Position numbers and translations under genes: made by a program. DNA of 64,000 nt, from contig NZ_SGIT01000001.1 of NCBI RefSeq assembly GCF_004208525.1, positions 1,054,001 to 1,118,000 of the forward strand. Direction: 5' to 3'. Source of the stretch: Sphingobacterium corticibacterium. GTDB taxonomy: Bacteria > Bacteroidota > Bacteroidia > Sphingobacteriales > Sphingobacteriaceae. Below, one piece after another: positions 26,918 to 37,980 of this stretch; position 1 is the first letter of the stretch; each line of letters starts with the position of its first letter. A model generated the notes under the pieces. It was not told the origin of the DNA and did not search any database. It was given only the letters and a program-made list of their open reading frames with translations.

Positions 26918-27787
26918 TCATTTACTATCCGTTATAAACTCGGGGTAATCCTCTGTAACTTTCCTAACATCAAACACCATCGCTGCTCTTTCCGCATCTT
27001 CATGAGGATTTGAAATCTCAATCTTACCCAGATTAGCAAGTTCTTTCAATCGATAAAAGAGAAATATATCGCCCACGGAAGTATCGCAAAACTCATCCCA
27101 GATTTCACAGAGCGTATACCCGACCACGTAAGAAGACCTTTGGGGCACATCGCTACACCGATTTAAAAGATATTGGTCAAAAAACGTCTCGTCGCCACTT
27201 AGGTAGCTTCCAGATTTACTGAATAGATGTATCACCGATTCTTTAGCACGAATATTCTCCCAAAGTGAGACATAATACTGAACATCGTCTTCACTTAACT
27301 TTTCAAAGTGTTTAGCGGCTTCCAAAATATTCTCGGCTCGCATAACCTGTAAGGAAGTAAGGTTCAATTTTACCCCTTTTTCATTTCGAAAATCCATATT
27401 ACGAAAATTGAGCTTATAAATAGATACTGACAATTCCTTCAAAGAGTAAAGAAAACGTGCTGTAGTAATCCTTTCGTTGGCATCATCGCCTAGCCATAAA
27501 TATATATTCCTATACCGATCATAGGAAGACGTAATTTTTTCTAAGAGAAGCAGATTGTCATCGATAAAATTATTCGCTCCTTCGGATTGGATAGATCCCA
27601 AAACATTCTGCCACCATGATTTCCGTTTGTCAATTGCACCCATATCATCAAGGTCACATAGTGGACCAAGACCAAGTGAATCGGTAAAACCTGATATATC
27701 CCCTAGATGAGAGTCGATTAGCTGACTTTCAGTTAATAGAGTCTTTCCAGAAAAACCAAATGTAATGTGAAGATCTTTTTTTGACAT
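26918..27787 (-). CDS. DUF1835 domain-containing protein
   Basis: 289 residues from the ATG at 27787 (MSKKDLHITFGFSG). The N-terminus matches the DUF1835 pattern (LHITFGFSGKTLL, then SLGLGPLCDLDD), and the C-terminal part (YRLKELANLGKIEI) resembles DUF3658, its usual partner. Function of the family is unknown. The frame is open 27 codons further upstream to a TTG at 27868, but those residues (ELYERLFDAEESKVEYLERLL) look like the C-terminus of an XRE regulator, so I treat them as the tail of the broken gene upstream. The extended reading cannot be excluded. Confidence 0.72.
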   Translation of the reverse strand: MSKKDLHITFGFSGKTLLTESQLIDSHLGDISGFTDSLGLGPLCDLDDMGAIDKRKSWWQNVLGSIQSEGANNFIDDNLLLLEKITSSYDRYRNIYLWLGDDANERITTARFLYSLKELSVSIYKLNFRNMDFRNEKGVKLNLTSLQVMRAENILEAAKHFEKLSEDDVQYYVSLWENIRAKESVIHLFSKSGSYLSGDETFFDQYLLNRCSDVPQRSSYVVGYTLCEIWDEFCDTSVGDIFLFYRLKELANLGKIEISNPHEDAERAAMVFDVRKVTEDYPEFITDSK

Positions 27788-28109
27788 TATAGTCCAATTA
27801 TCATCCTTCAGCAACCTCTCCAAATATTCCACCTTAGATTCTTCAGCGTCAAAAAGACGTTCGTACAATTCGACAATTTTATCTACAGTATTAAAGGTAA
27901 GTTGGTAATTAACCGAACTGGCTATTGAGGTCGAATTCGGTTACTTGAGCCAACAAATCTGCGTCGATAGCAGCACTTTTCTCGATATTGAATACCGTCT
28001 GTTGACTCACTCCCAATTCTCTGGTTAATGCTTCCTGTTTCATCCTCGACAGTTCGCGGATACCGCTGATTTTTCGTCCTATATGGTTTGTCGTGTTGGT
28101 TGTACTCAT
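27788..28109 (-). pseudogene. XRE family regulator, broken by internal deletion/frameshift
   Basis: The intact 5' part encodes 66 residues (27909-28109) with a helix-turn-helix: HIGRKISGIRELSRMKQEALTRELGVSQQTVFNIEKS. It then ends early at LLAQVTEFDLNSQFG-stop. Shifted by one frame, the same DNA and what follows encodes SSVNYQLTFNTVDKIVELYERL and on to about 27788. That is the conserved C-terminus of a common Bacteroidetes XRE regulator of roughly 110-130 residues. About 25 middle residues of the normal protein appear to be missing. The short form may still bind DNA, but it lacks the usual tail. Confidence 0.65.
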
Positions 28110-28144
28110 AAGTCCAAAGTTAACAAATATTCAGCGTCCAAGAT

Positions 28145-28408
28145 ATGAAATATCTGAGATGGCACAAAACAAGAATAGCGTTGTACGATACGAAGGCTAC
28201 TGGTTTTATACAAGCTGTTTTGGTTCAGTACGTGAATGATGCTGTTTTTATTTGTGTAAACCAAAATAAATTTGATATGAAGAAGAAAAAGAAAGACAAG
28301 ATTGTAACAGTAGACATGTATCACACATATCTGAAATCGATGAAATGTATTCCAGTAAATAGAATCTCTTTTGATCGACGGCTGCTCAAAGATGATAGCT
28401 CATTATGA
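28145..28408 (+). CDS. Small hypothetical ORF, lysine-rich, doubtful
   Basis: 87 residues with an ATG, divergent from the broken XRE gene (35 bases apart). A run of lysines lies in the middle (DMKKKKKDKIV) and the end reads KCIPVNRISFDRRLLKDD. No domain recognised. A second short frame starts at 28158 in another phase (MAQNKNSVVRYEGYWFY, 26 codons), so a frameshifted older gene is possible. A hairpin follows the stop. Confidence 0.35.
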   Translation: MKYLRWHKTRIALYDTKATGFIQAVLVQYVNDAVFICVNQNKFDMKKKKKDKIVTVDMYHTYLKSMKCIPVNRISFDRRLLKDDSSL

Positions 28409-28416
28409 AAAAATAA

Positions 28417-28438
28417 AAGCCCAACTTCCGTTGAGCTT
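28417..28438 (+). terminator. Hairpin after the small ORF
   Basis: AAGCCCAAC (28417-28425) pairs with GTTGAGCTT (28430-28438) with one mismatch and a 4-base loop; a T-rich stretch follows. Likely an intrinsic terminator for the plus strand. Confidence 0.5.
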
Positions 28439-28441
28439 CTA

Positions 28442-28462
28442 TTTTGTGGAGTCGGAGAGATT
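28442..28462 (+). repeat. Second copy of the tmRNA 3'-end sequence
   Basis: 21 bases here match 28574-28594 with one C/T difference (core GTGGAGTCGGAGAGATT). It stands 132 bases from the genuine tmRNA end in the same orientation. It probably marks an earlier or displaced attachment site. The 80 bases after it contain no full tRNA that I can fold. Confidence 0.55.
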
Positions 28463-28545
28463 GGTTTAGTCCCACAATGCCCGCACGCAAGGCCTAAACC
28501 TTCTTCGAATCGAACCCTCTTATCGAGTCCTCATCCCTCCTAACA

Positions 28546-28577
28546 AAAAAAAACATCCTTGTTAGGATGTTTTTTTT
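28546..28577 (-). terminator. Terminator of the tmRNA gene
   Basis: ACATCC/GGATGT stem extended by A/T runs (arms 28546-28558 and 28565-28577) with a 6-base loop. On the minus strand it ends in a T-run directly behind the tmRNA 3' end. It could work in both directions. Confidence 0.8.
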
Positions 28578-28578
28578 G

Positions 28579-28943
28579 TGGAGCCGGAGAGATTCGAACT
28601 CTCGTCCAGACATAGTACAGTGTACGCTTTCTACATGCTTAGTTTCTCTTTAGTTGTCGGGAGAGGGAAGGTGAGAAACTTACCTATACCGTTCTCCGTA
28701 GTTGCTGTATCTCGCAAGTGCTTAGCAACATCACACTTGCCAGTTCTATAGTTCGATGCCCCTGATGTTAGACCAAAGAACAGGATCTAACGGGACAAAT
28801 AGCTATGTTAAGTCTAACTTAAGCAGCTAAGGCGTAGTTTTCTTCGCCAATTATAAAGTTGAAAGTTCAGATTAAAGTGCTAGACTAACAATGCACTGCA
28901 TGCTTACATAACCATCGCTATCCTGTCAATTCCGGTCGACCCC
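28579..28943 (-). ncRNA. ssrA: Transfer-messenger RNA (tmRNA)
   Basis: On the minus strand it begins GGGGUCGACC and ends with the T-arm/acceptor sequence GAGUUCGAAUCUCUCCGGCUCCA; 5' GGGGUCG pairs with 3' CGGCUCC. The terminal CCA is not encoded. The tag frame is at 28819-28848: GGC GAA GAA AAC TAC GCC TTA GCT GCT then TAA, giving GEENYALAA after the tRNA-borne alanine. tmRNA rescues ribosomes stalled on broken mRNA and tags the product for proteolysis. The length, about 365 nt, is usual. Its 3' end is duplicated twice nearby, consistent with use as an integration site. Confidence 0.95.
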
Positions 28944-29037
28944 ATGATTATATAATTTACAAAATTACGAAAAATTATTTGTTTTCGTTATATTTAGAAC
29001 GGAAACAGATAATTTTAGTTTATTTAAACATATCTTC

Positions 29038-29880
29038 ATGGCTACAGAAAAGAAATCAAATCCGGAGAATGAACCGCTTAAAGAAACAGAGGCGTCATCG
29101 GTAAAACCTACAGAAACCGTAGATAAGACCACCGTTGCTAAACCCGCTACCGCTAGCAAGCCAAAAGCAACTTCTGCAACGAAAACTGCAGCGCCAAAAA
29201 CCAATAGTGCAGCGAAGCCAGCTGCTACCGCAGCAAGCAAGGCTAAACCAGCTATCACTAGCAAACCAAAAGCAGCTTCTGCAACGAAAACTGCAGCGCC
29301 AAAAACCAATAGTGCAGCAAAGCCTGCGGCTACCGCAGCAAGCAAGGCTACACCCAATAAGCCAGCTACCGCTAGCAAGCCAAAAGCAACTTCTGCAGCG
29401 AAAACTGCAGTGCCAAAGACCGATAGTGCAGCAAAGCCTGCGGCTACCGTAGCAAGCAAGGCTACACCCAATAAGCCAGCTACCGCTAGCACGCCAAAAG
29501 CAACTTCTGCAACGAAAACCGATAGTGCAATTAAAGACACTCCTAAGTTAAAAAAGGGTTCTACATCTTCGTCAACTGAAAAAAGTGGACAGAAAAAGCA
29601 AAAATCGGCCGACGCCAAGAAACTTGTTAGAGAGGCATCTTATAAAAGTGAAATAAAAGAGCAAGTGAAGCCAGGCAAAAAGAAAGAAAAGGATAAAAAG
29701 GAAAATAAGAAAGACAACAAAAAGACCAAGCCAAAGTCTAAAAAGACGGTTGATAAGAAGACAAAGGTAAAAGACGAAAAACCACTTGGTGGACTCAAGA
29801 AAAAATTAAAAAAGCTAATTGAGGACGTACTGGATAAAAAAGAAAAAAAAGCAACAAAAGGAAAGAAAAAAAAGAAATAG
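29038..29880 (+). CDS. Lys/Ala/Pro-rich histone H1-like repeat protein
   Basis: 280 residues of very low complexity. Residues about 36-165 consist of near-identical repeats of 35-38 residues containing KPATASKPKATSA and KTAAPKTNSAAKPAAT. The C-terminal third is extremely lysine-rich (KKKEKDKKENKKDNKK and similar) and ends in a lysine run. The composition matches eukaryotic-type H1 tails seen in some bacteria and suggests nonspecific DNA or RNA binding. There is no signal peptide, so it is cytoplasmic. The DNA repeat makes length variation between strains likely. A strong terminator follows. The function is inferred from composition only. Confidence 0.75.
   Translation: MATEKKSNPENEPLKETEASSVKPTETVDKTTVAKPATASKPKATSATKTAAPKTNSAAKPAATAASKAKPAITSKPKAASATKTAAPKTNSAAKPAATAASKATPNKPATASKPKATSAAKTAVPKTDSAAKPAATVASKATPNKPATASTPKATSATKTDSAIKDTPKLKKGSTSSSTEKSGQKKQKSADAKKLVREASYKSEIKEQVKPGKKKEKDKKENKKDNKKTKPKSKKTVDKKTKVKDEKPLGGLKKKLKKLIEDVLDKKEKKATKGKKKKK
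29146..29500 (+). repeat. Direct tandem repeats within the H1-like gene
   Basis: Units start at about 29146, 29251, 29365 and 29479, each opening with GCTACCGCTAGCAAG or a close variant. Spacings are 105, 114 and 114 bases, all multiples of three, so the frame survives unit gain or loss. Confidence 0.8.
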
Positions 29881-29888
29881 AAATTTGC

Positions 29889-29920
29889 AGAATAGCCACG
29901 ATTTAAGTTGTGGCTATTCT
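29889..29920. terminator. Bidirectional hairpin between the H1-like gene and the nicotinamidase-like gene
   Basis: Perfect 11-bp stem AGAATAGCCAC (29889-29899) / GTGGCTATTCT (29910-29920) with a 10-base loop between convergent genes. Confidence 0.75.
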
Positions 29921-29922
29921 TA

Positions 29923-30840
29923 TCATATCGCTACTTCCGTAGATTTTTTGATCTGGACACCATACGTATCCTTTAGTTCTTCAAACCGCTGTCGTGTACT
30001 GTTTTCAAAACCGGCAATCGGAGACATACAGTCTTCCAACACCGTAATACGCGACGTAATCGATCTATCGGTTGCATAATGCTCCAAAATTTGTTCCACA
30101 GAAGCTAACACGCAGTGGCTCGAAGCCTCGCCAGCGATAAAAATAGCATCATACGCACGGATGGCATTAAGCACGGTATGGTTTACAAAGTGTTCCTGGT
30201 CGTATTCCGCTTTGATGATGCCATACATTTCGGTATAAGGATTTTGTCCTTTATAAACCAATTTAGGCTTAGCGTTCCGTGCTGCTGCATGAAAATATAA
30301 CATCTTTGTAAACTCGGACTCGAGTTTCGCACCCGATGTACCCTCTAGGCAATGATACGGCCAAATGCAAAGTTGCTTTTTACCCTCAAATTCCAGCTTA
30401 CGCAAGTATTCTAAAGAACGTCCCGTCTCTCCATTGGCTACTGTCCAGACTCCGTTTACAACATCATGATAGCTGATAATTGTAAAAGGTGCTGGATGCT
30501 TCCCCTCCTCATCCAACCACCAAACCGGATGAAAAATTTGCATCATCGAATGGCAATCCAGACTGCAAATCACTCCGGTCAACGATTTGAGATTACGGTA
30601 CATCCATTTCGTTAGACGTCGTACATCTCCTTTCGAGCCTGCTACGCCCAGACTGCCTATGCCTTCCATAAAATCATTTTGCACATCGATAGCTAAAAGT
30701 AAACTTCGTTTTACATCTTGCGAAGCAGGTGCGATATGTTCATGTTGCGCTAACGCCAAGATATCTGCTATATTTTCTCTACTAACAAATGAAGCGATAT
30801 GATTGGTGTTAACAATATCTTCGTAAGCTGCTTTCATATC
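29923..30840 (-). CDS. Nicotinamidase-like cysteine hydrolase (isochorismatase fold)
   Basis: 305 residues from the ATG at 30840. The isochorismatase triad is visible: Asp51 in DVQNDF, Lys196 in VYKGQNP and Cys242 in ASSHCVLAS. WPYHCLEGTSGA is the usual substrate-side motif of nicotinamidases. It is about 100 residues longer than PncA, with an N-terminal extension of some 40 residues, so it may act on another amide. A GTG start at 30882 would overlap the upstream MBL gene; the ATG is preferred. It lies 20 bases behind the MBL-fold gene and is probably cotranscribed. Confidence 0.85.
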   Translation of the reverse strand, partial: DMKAAYEDIVNTNHIASFVSRENIADILALAQHEHIAPASQDVKRSLLLAIDVQNDFMEGIGSLGVAGSKGDVRRLTKWMYRNLKSLTGVICSLDCHSMMQIFHPVWWLDEEGKHPAPFTIISYHDVVNGVWTVANGETGRSLEYLRKLEFEGKKQLCIWPYHCLEGTSGAKLESEFTKMLYFHAAARNAKPKLVYKGQNPYTEMYGIIKAEYDQEHFVNHTVLNAIRAYDAIFIAGEASSHCVLASVEQILEHYATDRSITSRITVLEDCMSPIAGFENSTRQRFEELKDTYGVQIKKSTEVAI

Positions 30841-30860
30841 ATAGACATGTGAACATTTAA

Positions 30861-31973
30861 TTACCGAATCCCCTCCCACCAAGCGCTATTCGATGCAATA
30901 CTGTCCATATAAACCACCTGCCCTATCTGTGGAGTAATGACATCCACATCGCTTTCCTGAGCTGCTTTGGTAATTCTGATCAGCGGTTCATCCCAAGGGT
31001 GGTTCGCAAGTGGAAATTTCGAAGAATGGACAGGAATCACATAAGCCGCTTGCAGTTCCTGTGTCGCTGTGACGACCTCTTCAGGCATCATGTGGATATT
31101 ATGCCACATTTCATTGTACTGCCCGTTTTCCAGAATCGCAAAGTCGAATGGTCCGTATTGCTGCCCGATATTTTTAAAATGCTTACCATAACCACTATCT
31201 CCACCCAAGAATAACTTTTTAGATCCATTCAGGACGAATGATGACCAAAGCGTCGTATTCCTTTTAAACGTACGGCCCGAAAAATGTCTCGCTGTAGTAG
31301 AAGTAATCTGCATACCATCAAGCTCTACGCTATCACCCCAATACAATTCGGTAATCTGATTGGCTGGATATCCCCATTTTTCCAAGTGTGCTCCTACCCC
31401 TAGACCAGTGACGATATGTTTAACTTTATGCTTAAGCTTCATAAACGTATTGTAATCCAAATGATCCCAATGATCATGTGTAATAAAAAGTATATCTATT
31501 TCCGGCATATCCTGAACCGTGTAGTTATACGTGCTGTTGAAAGCACGCACATTAATACGTATAGGTGTAGCGTATTTGCTGAATACAGGGTCTACTAAAA
31601 TTTTCTTTCCATCGAGTTGGATAAAATACGAGGAATGACCAAACCATACGTAAAGGTTACTGTCCACGGGAAGAGTGTGCAAGTCAGTTTTGACGACAGG
31701 TATGGAATCTTGAGGTACATTGCGCACCTTTTTGGTAAAGAAGAATGCTCTGATAATATCCCGATAAGTAACTCCTTCTGCTAGTGCCGGCGTAGGCTCT
31801 AGGTTATCAAACGCGCCGTTTTGATAATTGGGTTTGCTTTCCATCAGCGCAAGACGATTCCCGGTAGCATTTGCACCGAAGCGATCATGTCGCAGGTATA
31901 TAAGTCCACCGATAACGATCAGTATAATGAGGACAAGTAGAATCTGCATACTTCGAATTAAAAACTTTTTCAT
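30861..31973 (-). CDS. MBL-fold metallo-hydrolase with N-terminal membrane anchor
   Basis: 370 residues. One transmembrane segment near the N-terminus (MQILLVLIILIVIGGLIYL), then a metallo-beta-lactamase fold. The metal motif is THDHWDHLD, with further ligands in the ARHFSG, GGDSGYGKHF and PVHSSKF segments. The arrangement resembles the UlaG/NAPE-PLD-like group that cleaves phosphodiester or lactone bonds; the substrate is unknown. I chose the ATG at 31973, not 32006, because a TAATTTTG promoter box lies at 31983-31990. It appears to be the first gene of a pair with the nicotinamidase-like gene. Confidence 0.87.
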   Translation of the reverse strand: MKKFLIRSMQILLVLIILIVIGGLIYLRHDRFGANATGNRLALMESKPNYQNGAFDNLEPTPALAEGVTYRDIIRAFFFTKKVRNVPQDSIPVVKTDLHTLPVDSNLYVWFGHSSYFIQLDGKKILVDPVFSKYATPIRINVRAFNSTYNYTVQDMPEIDILFITHDHWDHLDYNTFMKLKHKVKHIVTGLGVGAHLEKWGYPANQITELYWGDSVELDGMQITSTTARHFSGRTFKRNTTLWSSFVLNGSKKLFLGGDSGYGKHFKNIGQQYGPFDFAILENGQYNEMWHNIHMMPEEVVTATQELQAAYVIPVHSSKFPLANHPWDEPLIRITKAAQESDVDVITPQIGQVVYMDSIASNSAWWEGIR

Positions 31974-31982
31974 TGATGCAGC

Positions 31983-31990
31983 CAAAATTA
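31983..31990 (-). promoter_or_regulatory. Putative -7 box (TAATTTTG) of the MBL-fold gene
   Basis: Perfect TAnnTTTG match on the minus strand, ending 10 bases before the ATG at 31973. It separates this unit from the thiamine operon upstream. Confidence 0.45.
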
Positions 31991-32029
31991 ATGGAATATG
32001 TCTCATCTAAAAGTCATAATCCGGGAGTA

Positions 32030-32740
32030 TCAAAATGTAATTGTCATAAAATTCCAGTTTAAGGTATCGACAATAGTAAGTTGGTTACTCACTATGGGTA
32101 AGCCCGTAATCATTTTAAGTATCTGCATGGACATCATGGTACCCACGATGCCAGGAAGTGGGCCCAATACGCCATTACGATCACAATTAGGCACATCTTC
32201 GGGATTGGGCGCCTCTGGAAATACATCCCGGAGATTTTTACTCCCCTGAAAATTAAAAACAGCTACCTGTCCTTCAAAAGCGAAAATACTACCGTAAACC
32301 AGTGGTTTATTCAGCATTACACAGGCATCATTCACGATATAGCGCGTTGTAAAATTATCGGAACCATCCACCACAATATCGTAATCACGGATGACATCTT
32401 GGACATTTTCTGCGTCTATTTTTTGACAGACCGGAACGAAGGTAATATGGCTATTAAAATCCCTTATAAAACCAGCAGCGCTCTCCGTCTTGGATTTTCC
32501 AACCGTACTTTCGCGATGAATGACCTGCCTGTTGAGGTTATGTATTTCAACTTCGTCAAAGTCAACAACCGCCAGCGTACCGACGCCTGCGGCTGCTAAA
32601 TACTGTATAACCGGGCTGCCCAATCCGCCTGCGCCGACGACGAGAACCTTGGCATTGCCAATCTTCCGCTGGCCTTCTACACCTACCTCCTCGATAAATA
32701 TCTGTCTGCTATAGCGCTTAAATACATCGTTTGCCTGCAT
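32030..32740 (-). CDS. thiF: HesA/MoeB/ThiF family adenylyltransferase, thiamine operon
   Basis: 236 residues of the E1-like fold. The ATP-binding motif GAGGLGSPV is followed by VDFDEVEIHNLNRQV, both typical. ThiF adenylates the C-terminal glycine of ThiS so that sulfur can be loaded for thiazole formation. Unlike MoeB/ThiF of E. coli, I see neither the two CxxC zinc sites nor a C-terminal CPxCG segment; the conserved Cys in VPNCDRNGVLGPLPG remains. It is the last gene of the thi operon, 13 bases after thiH. Confidence 0.88.
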   Translation of the reverse strand: MQANDVFKRYSRQIFIEEVGVEGQRKIGNAKVLVVGAGGLGSPVIQYLAAAGVGTLAVVDFDEVEIHNLNRQVIHRESTVGKSKTESAAGFIRDFNSHITFVPVCQKIDAENVQDVIRDYDIVVDGSDNFTTRYIVNDACVMLNKPLVYGSIFAFEGQVAVFNFQGSKNLRDVFPEAPNPEDVPNCDRNGVLGPLPGIVGTMMSMQILKMITGLPIVSNQLTIVDTLNWNFMTITF

Positions 32741-32753
32741 CTTTCTTTTCTAA

Positions 32754-33863
32754 TTACCAATACGTATCCCAATCTTTCATGACGGGTTCGTATCCTGCCC
32801 GATAAATAACCTTTCGCACTTCGTCCATGCTACGTTCGTCGCTGGTTTCGAACTGTTCCAAGGATTGCGGATCCACTACATATCCTCCAGGATTGGTTTT
32901 CGATGCCGCACTCATCGTCGTAGCACCCAGTGAAATGATATGGTTTCGGAATTTTTCATTCTCCCGGGTCGAAATAGAAATCTCCAAATCTGCGTTCCAG
33001 ATCCTATAAGCACAGATCAGCTGCAGCAAATCCCGATCTTCCATGATAAAGTTGGGTTCTATAATACCTTCAGCTGGCCGCAAACGTGGAAAGGAAACGG
33101 AATATTTCGTCTGCCAATACGTTTTTTGCAGATAATCGATATGCAGCGCGTTGAAGAAACTGTCTACCCGCCAATCTTCCAAGCCCAACAAAACGCCTAG
33201 ACCTATTTTGTGCAATCCCGCCTGCCCTATCCTATCGGGTGTATCCAAGCGGAACGCGAAGTTTGATTTTTTCCCTTTTGGGTGATAGCGCTTATACACC
33301 TCTTCATGGTAGGTTTCCTGATACACCAATACGGCGTGCACGCCCGCTTGATGCACGGCTTCATACTCCTCTCGCGATAACGGTTGGACTTCGATGGAGA
33401 TATGTGCAAAATGCGGGCGTAACAGCTTTATTGCCTTGAGAAAATAATCTATACCCACCGTTTTATTGGCTTCGCCGCTGACTAAGAGGACGTGATTTAC
33501 CCCCATGGCTTTCAGCGCAGCGGCCTCTTGCATAATCTCGATACTGCTCAAGGTTCTGCGTTTAATTTGGTTATCCATGCTAAAACCACAATACGTACAG
33601 ATATTCTGACATTCATTGCTCAGGTACAGCGGTGCATACAGTTGTATGGTTTTTCCAAATCTCTTTTGGGTGAGTTGTTGCGTCAACTGAGCCATCTCTT
33701 CCAGCGAATAACTCGCCGCGGGCGACAACAGCACTAAAAAATCATCTATTGTTTTTTTAGTCTTGTGCAGACTGCGCTGTACATCTGCTTTACGAACACT
33801 GTAGATGCGATCGTGAACGAAAGTCCAGCTATATTGATGAAATGTATTTTCAAATGATTGCAT
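32754..33863 (-). CDS. thiH: 2-iminoacetate synthase (radical SAM)
   Basis: 369 residues. The CxxxCxxC cluster motif is at residues 85, 89 and 92 (ECQNICTYCGFS). ThiH cleaves tyrosine to dehydroglycine (2-iminoacetate) and p-cresol for the thiazole ring in anaerobic-type thiamine synthesis. It lies between thiG and thiF, 8 bases after thiG. No thiO is present, so this is the glycine-imine source. Confidence 0.95.
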   Translation of the reverse strand: MQSFENTFHQYSWTFVHDRIYSVRKADVQRSLHKTKKTIDDFLVLLSPAASYSLEEMAQLTQQLTQKRFGKTIQLYAPLYLSNECQNICTYCGFSMDNQIKRRTLSSIEIMQEAAALKAMGVNHVLLVSGEANKTVGIDYFLKAIKLLRPHFAHISIEVQPLSREEYEAVHQAGVHAVLVYQETYHEEVYKRYHPKGKKSNFAFRLDTPDRIGQAGLHKIGLGVLLGLEDWRVDSFFNALHIDYLQKTYWQTKYSVSFPRLRPAEGIIEPNFIMEDRDLLQLICAYRIWNADLEISISTRENEKFRNHIISLGATTMSAASKTNPGGYVVDPQSLEQFETSDERSMDEVRKVIYRAGYEPVMKDWDTYW

Positions 33864-33871
33864 TTTCTCCG

Positions 33872-34645
33872 TTATTTATGTAGCAAAAAATCCGTCAAAG
33901 GGCTTGATGGCACCGCAACTGCATGCGACGCAGCCAAACCGGCCTCATAAGCTCTTCGTCCGGCAATGACCGCTTCTTTAAATGCTATCGCCATCGCCGT
34001 CGGATCGTTTGCAACCGCGATGGCTGTATTGACCAGAACTGCATCGGCTCCAATCTCCATGGCTTTCGCCGCATCCGAAGGCGCACCGATTCCCGCATCG
34101 ATGACTACGGGAACGTTGCTTTGTTCCATAATGATTTCCAGAAAATCTAAGGTCAACAAACCTTTGTTACTGCCAATCGGAGCACCGAGCGGCATCACCA
34201 CGGCCGTACCGGCATCTTCTAATCTTTTGCACAAGACAGGATCGGCATGAATATAAGGCATCACGACAAAACCCTCTTTTGCCAATAATTCGGTAGCCTT
34301 GAGCGTCTCTATCGGATCAGGCAGCAGGTACCTTGGATCGGGATGGATTTCCAATTTCACCCAGTTGGTCTCCAACGCCTCTCGAGCCAGTTGCGCCGCT
34401 AAAACAGCCTCTTCGGCATTTCTCGCACCGGAAGTATTCGGCAATAGATTGACGTCGGGAATTTGTAACGCCTGTAGCAAATCATCCGAATCCGACTGTA
34501 AGTCCACACGCTTCAAGGCCATGGTTACCAATTCCGATCCGGAACTACGGACGGCTTCTGTCATCTCTTCTAATCTACCAAACTTCCCTGTTCCTAAAAA
34601 AAGCCTGGAGTTAAACGTTTTATCTGCTATAGTTAATGTATTCAT
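33872..34645 (-). CDS. thiG: Thiazole synthase
   Basis: 257 residues. Family segments include [13 protein letters not shown] near the N-terminus, [28 protein letters not shown] and [14 protein letters not shown]. ThiG condenses DXP, the ThiS thiocarboxylate and the ThiH product into the thiazole phosphate. It overlaps thiE by 4 bases (ATGA), so translation is coupled. Confidence 0.96.
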   Translation of the reverse strand: MNTLTIADKTFNSRLFLGTGKFGRLEEMTEAVRSSGSELVTMALKRVDLQSDSDDLLQALQIPDVNLLPNTSGARNAEEAVLAAQLAREALETNWVKLEIHPDPRYLLPDPIETLKATELLAKEGFVVMPYIHADPVLCKRLEDAGTAVVMPLGAPIGSNKGLLTLDFLEIIMEQSNVPVVIDAGIGAPSDAAKAMEIGADAVLVNTAIAVANDPTAMAIAFKEAVIAGRRAYEAGLAASHAVAVPSSPLTDFLLHK

Positions 34646-35248
34646 CGTAATAGTTTTTTAAAATCAGAAACAAGTATAGGCGTATCGGTTATAGCCTTGG
34701 ATATAGCGACACCATAAATTCCTTCTTCCAACAAGGATTGGATATCGGTTAGATCAATCCCTCCGATGGCATAAATGGGTGGAAAATCGATCTCGTGTTC
34801 TTTTAAGTAAAGAATGATCTTCCGATAACCTTCAATTCCCAATATCGGGCTCAATTTCTCCTTGGTGCTCGTCGTTCGATATGGTCCTAAGCCGATATAG
34901 TTGCACCCCTCGTCGATTCTTTTTGTAACATCTGCTATCGTATTGGCTGTACCGCCGATAATCTTTCCCTTACCCAAAACATACCGTGCCTTTTCAATTC
35001 CCTCGTCGTCCAATCCCAAATGCACACCATCGGCATCTACCTGTTTTGCGATAGGAATGCTATCATTAATGATGTAGGTTGCTTGATAATCCTGACATCG
35101 TTGTCTTACCTGCTCGGCGAGCTTTACGCGCTCTTCATCGGTAGCCGTTTTCCAGCGCAGCTGAATCCAATCCGCTCCGTGATCCAAAGCTTGCAGGATA
35201 TTATATGTTTGTTCTTTGGCCGTCGTTCCTTGTGATATATATTGTAGT

Positions 35249-35262
<14 letters not shown>
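34642..35262 (-). CDS. thiE: Thiamine phosphate synthase
   Basis: About 206 residues from the tandem ATG near 35262 ([12 protein letters not shown]); the frame is open to 35301. The HMP-pyrophosphate and magnesium-binding parts look complete: [41 protein letters not shown] and [12 protein letters not shown]. This makes it the likely functional ThiE of the two ThiE-like genes. It overlaps the TenI-like gene upstream by 11-14 bases. Confidence 0.9.
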
Positions 35263-37913
<2,651 letters not shown>

Positions 37914-37980
37914 TTTATTCTATAAATAAAACTTTAGGAATGGCTACGGCAATGCAGAACGCATCGATGAAGACATCTTA

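Noticed and set aside
28463..28543. A tRNA gene or tmRNA fragment after the second att-like copy
   Set aside because: The region has a T-arm-like GGTTCGATTCG on the minus strand, but no cloverleaf with matching acceptor and anticodon arms could be built.
28965..29618. 217-residue Ala/Val/Leu-rich frame on the minus strand
   Set aside because: It is the complement of the Lys/Ala/Pro repeats of the plus-strand H1-like gene. The repeat composition keeps the opposite strand open; there is no promoter or sensible fold.
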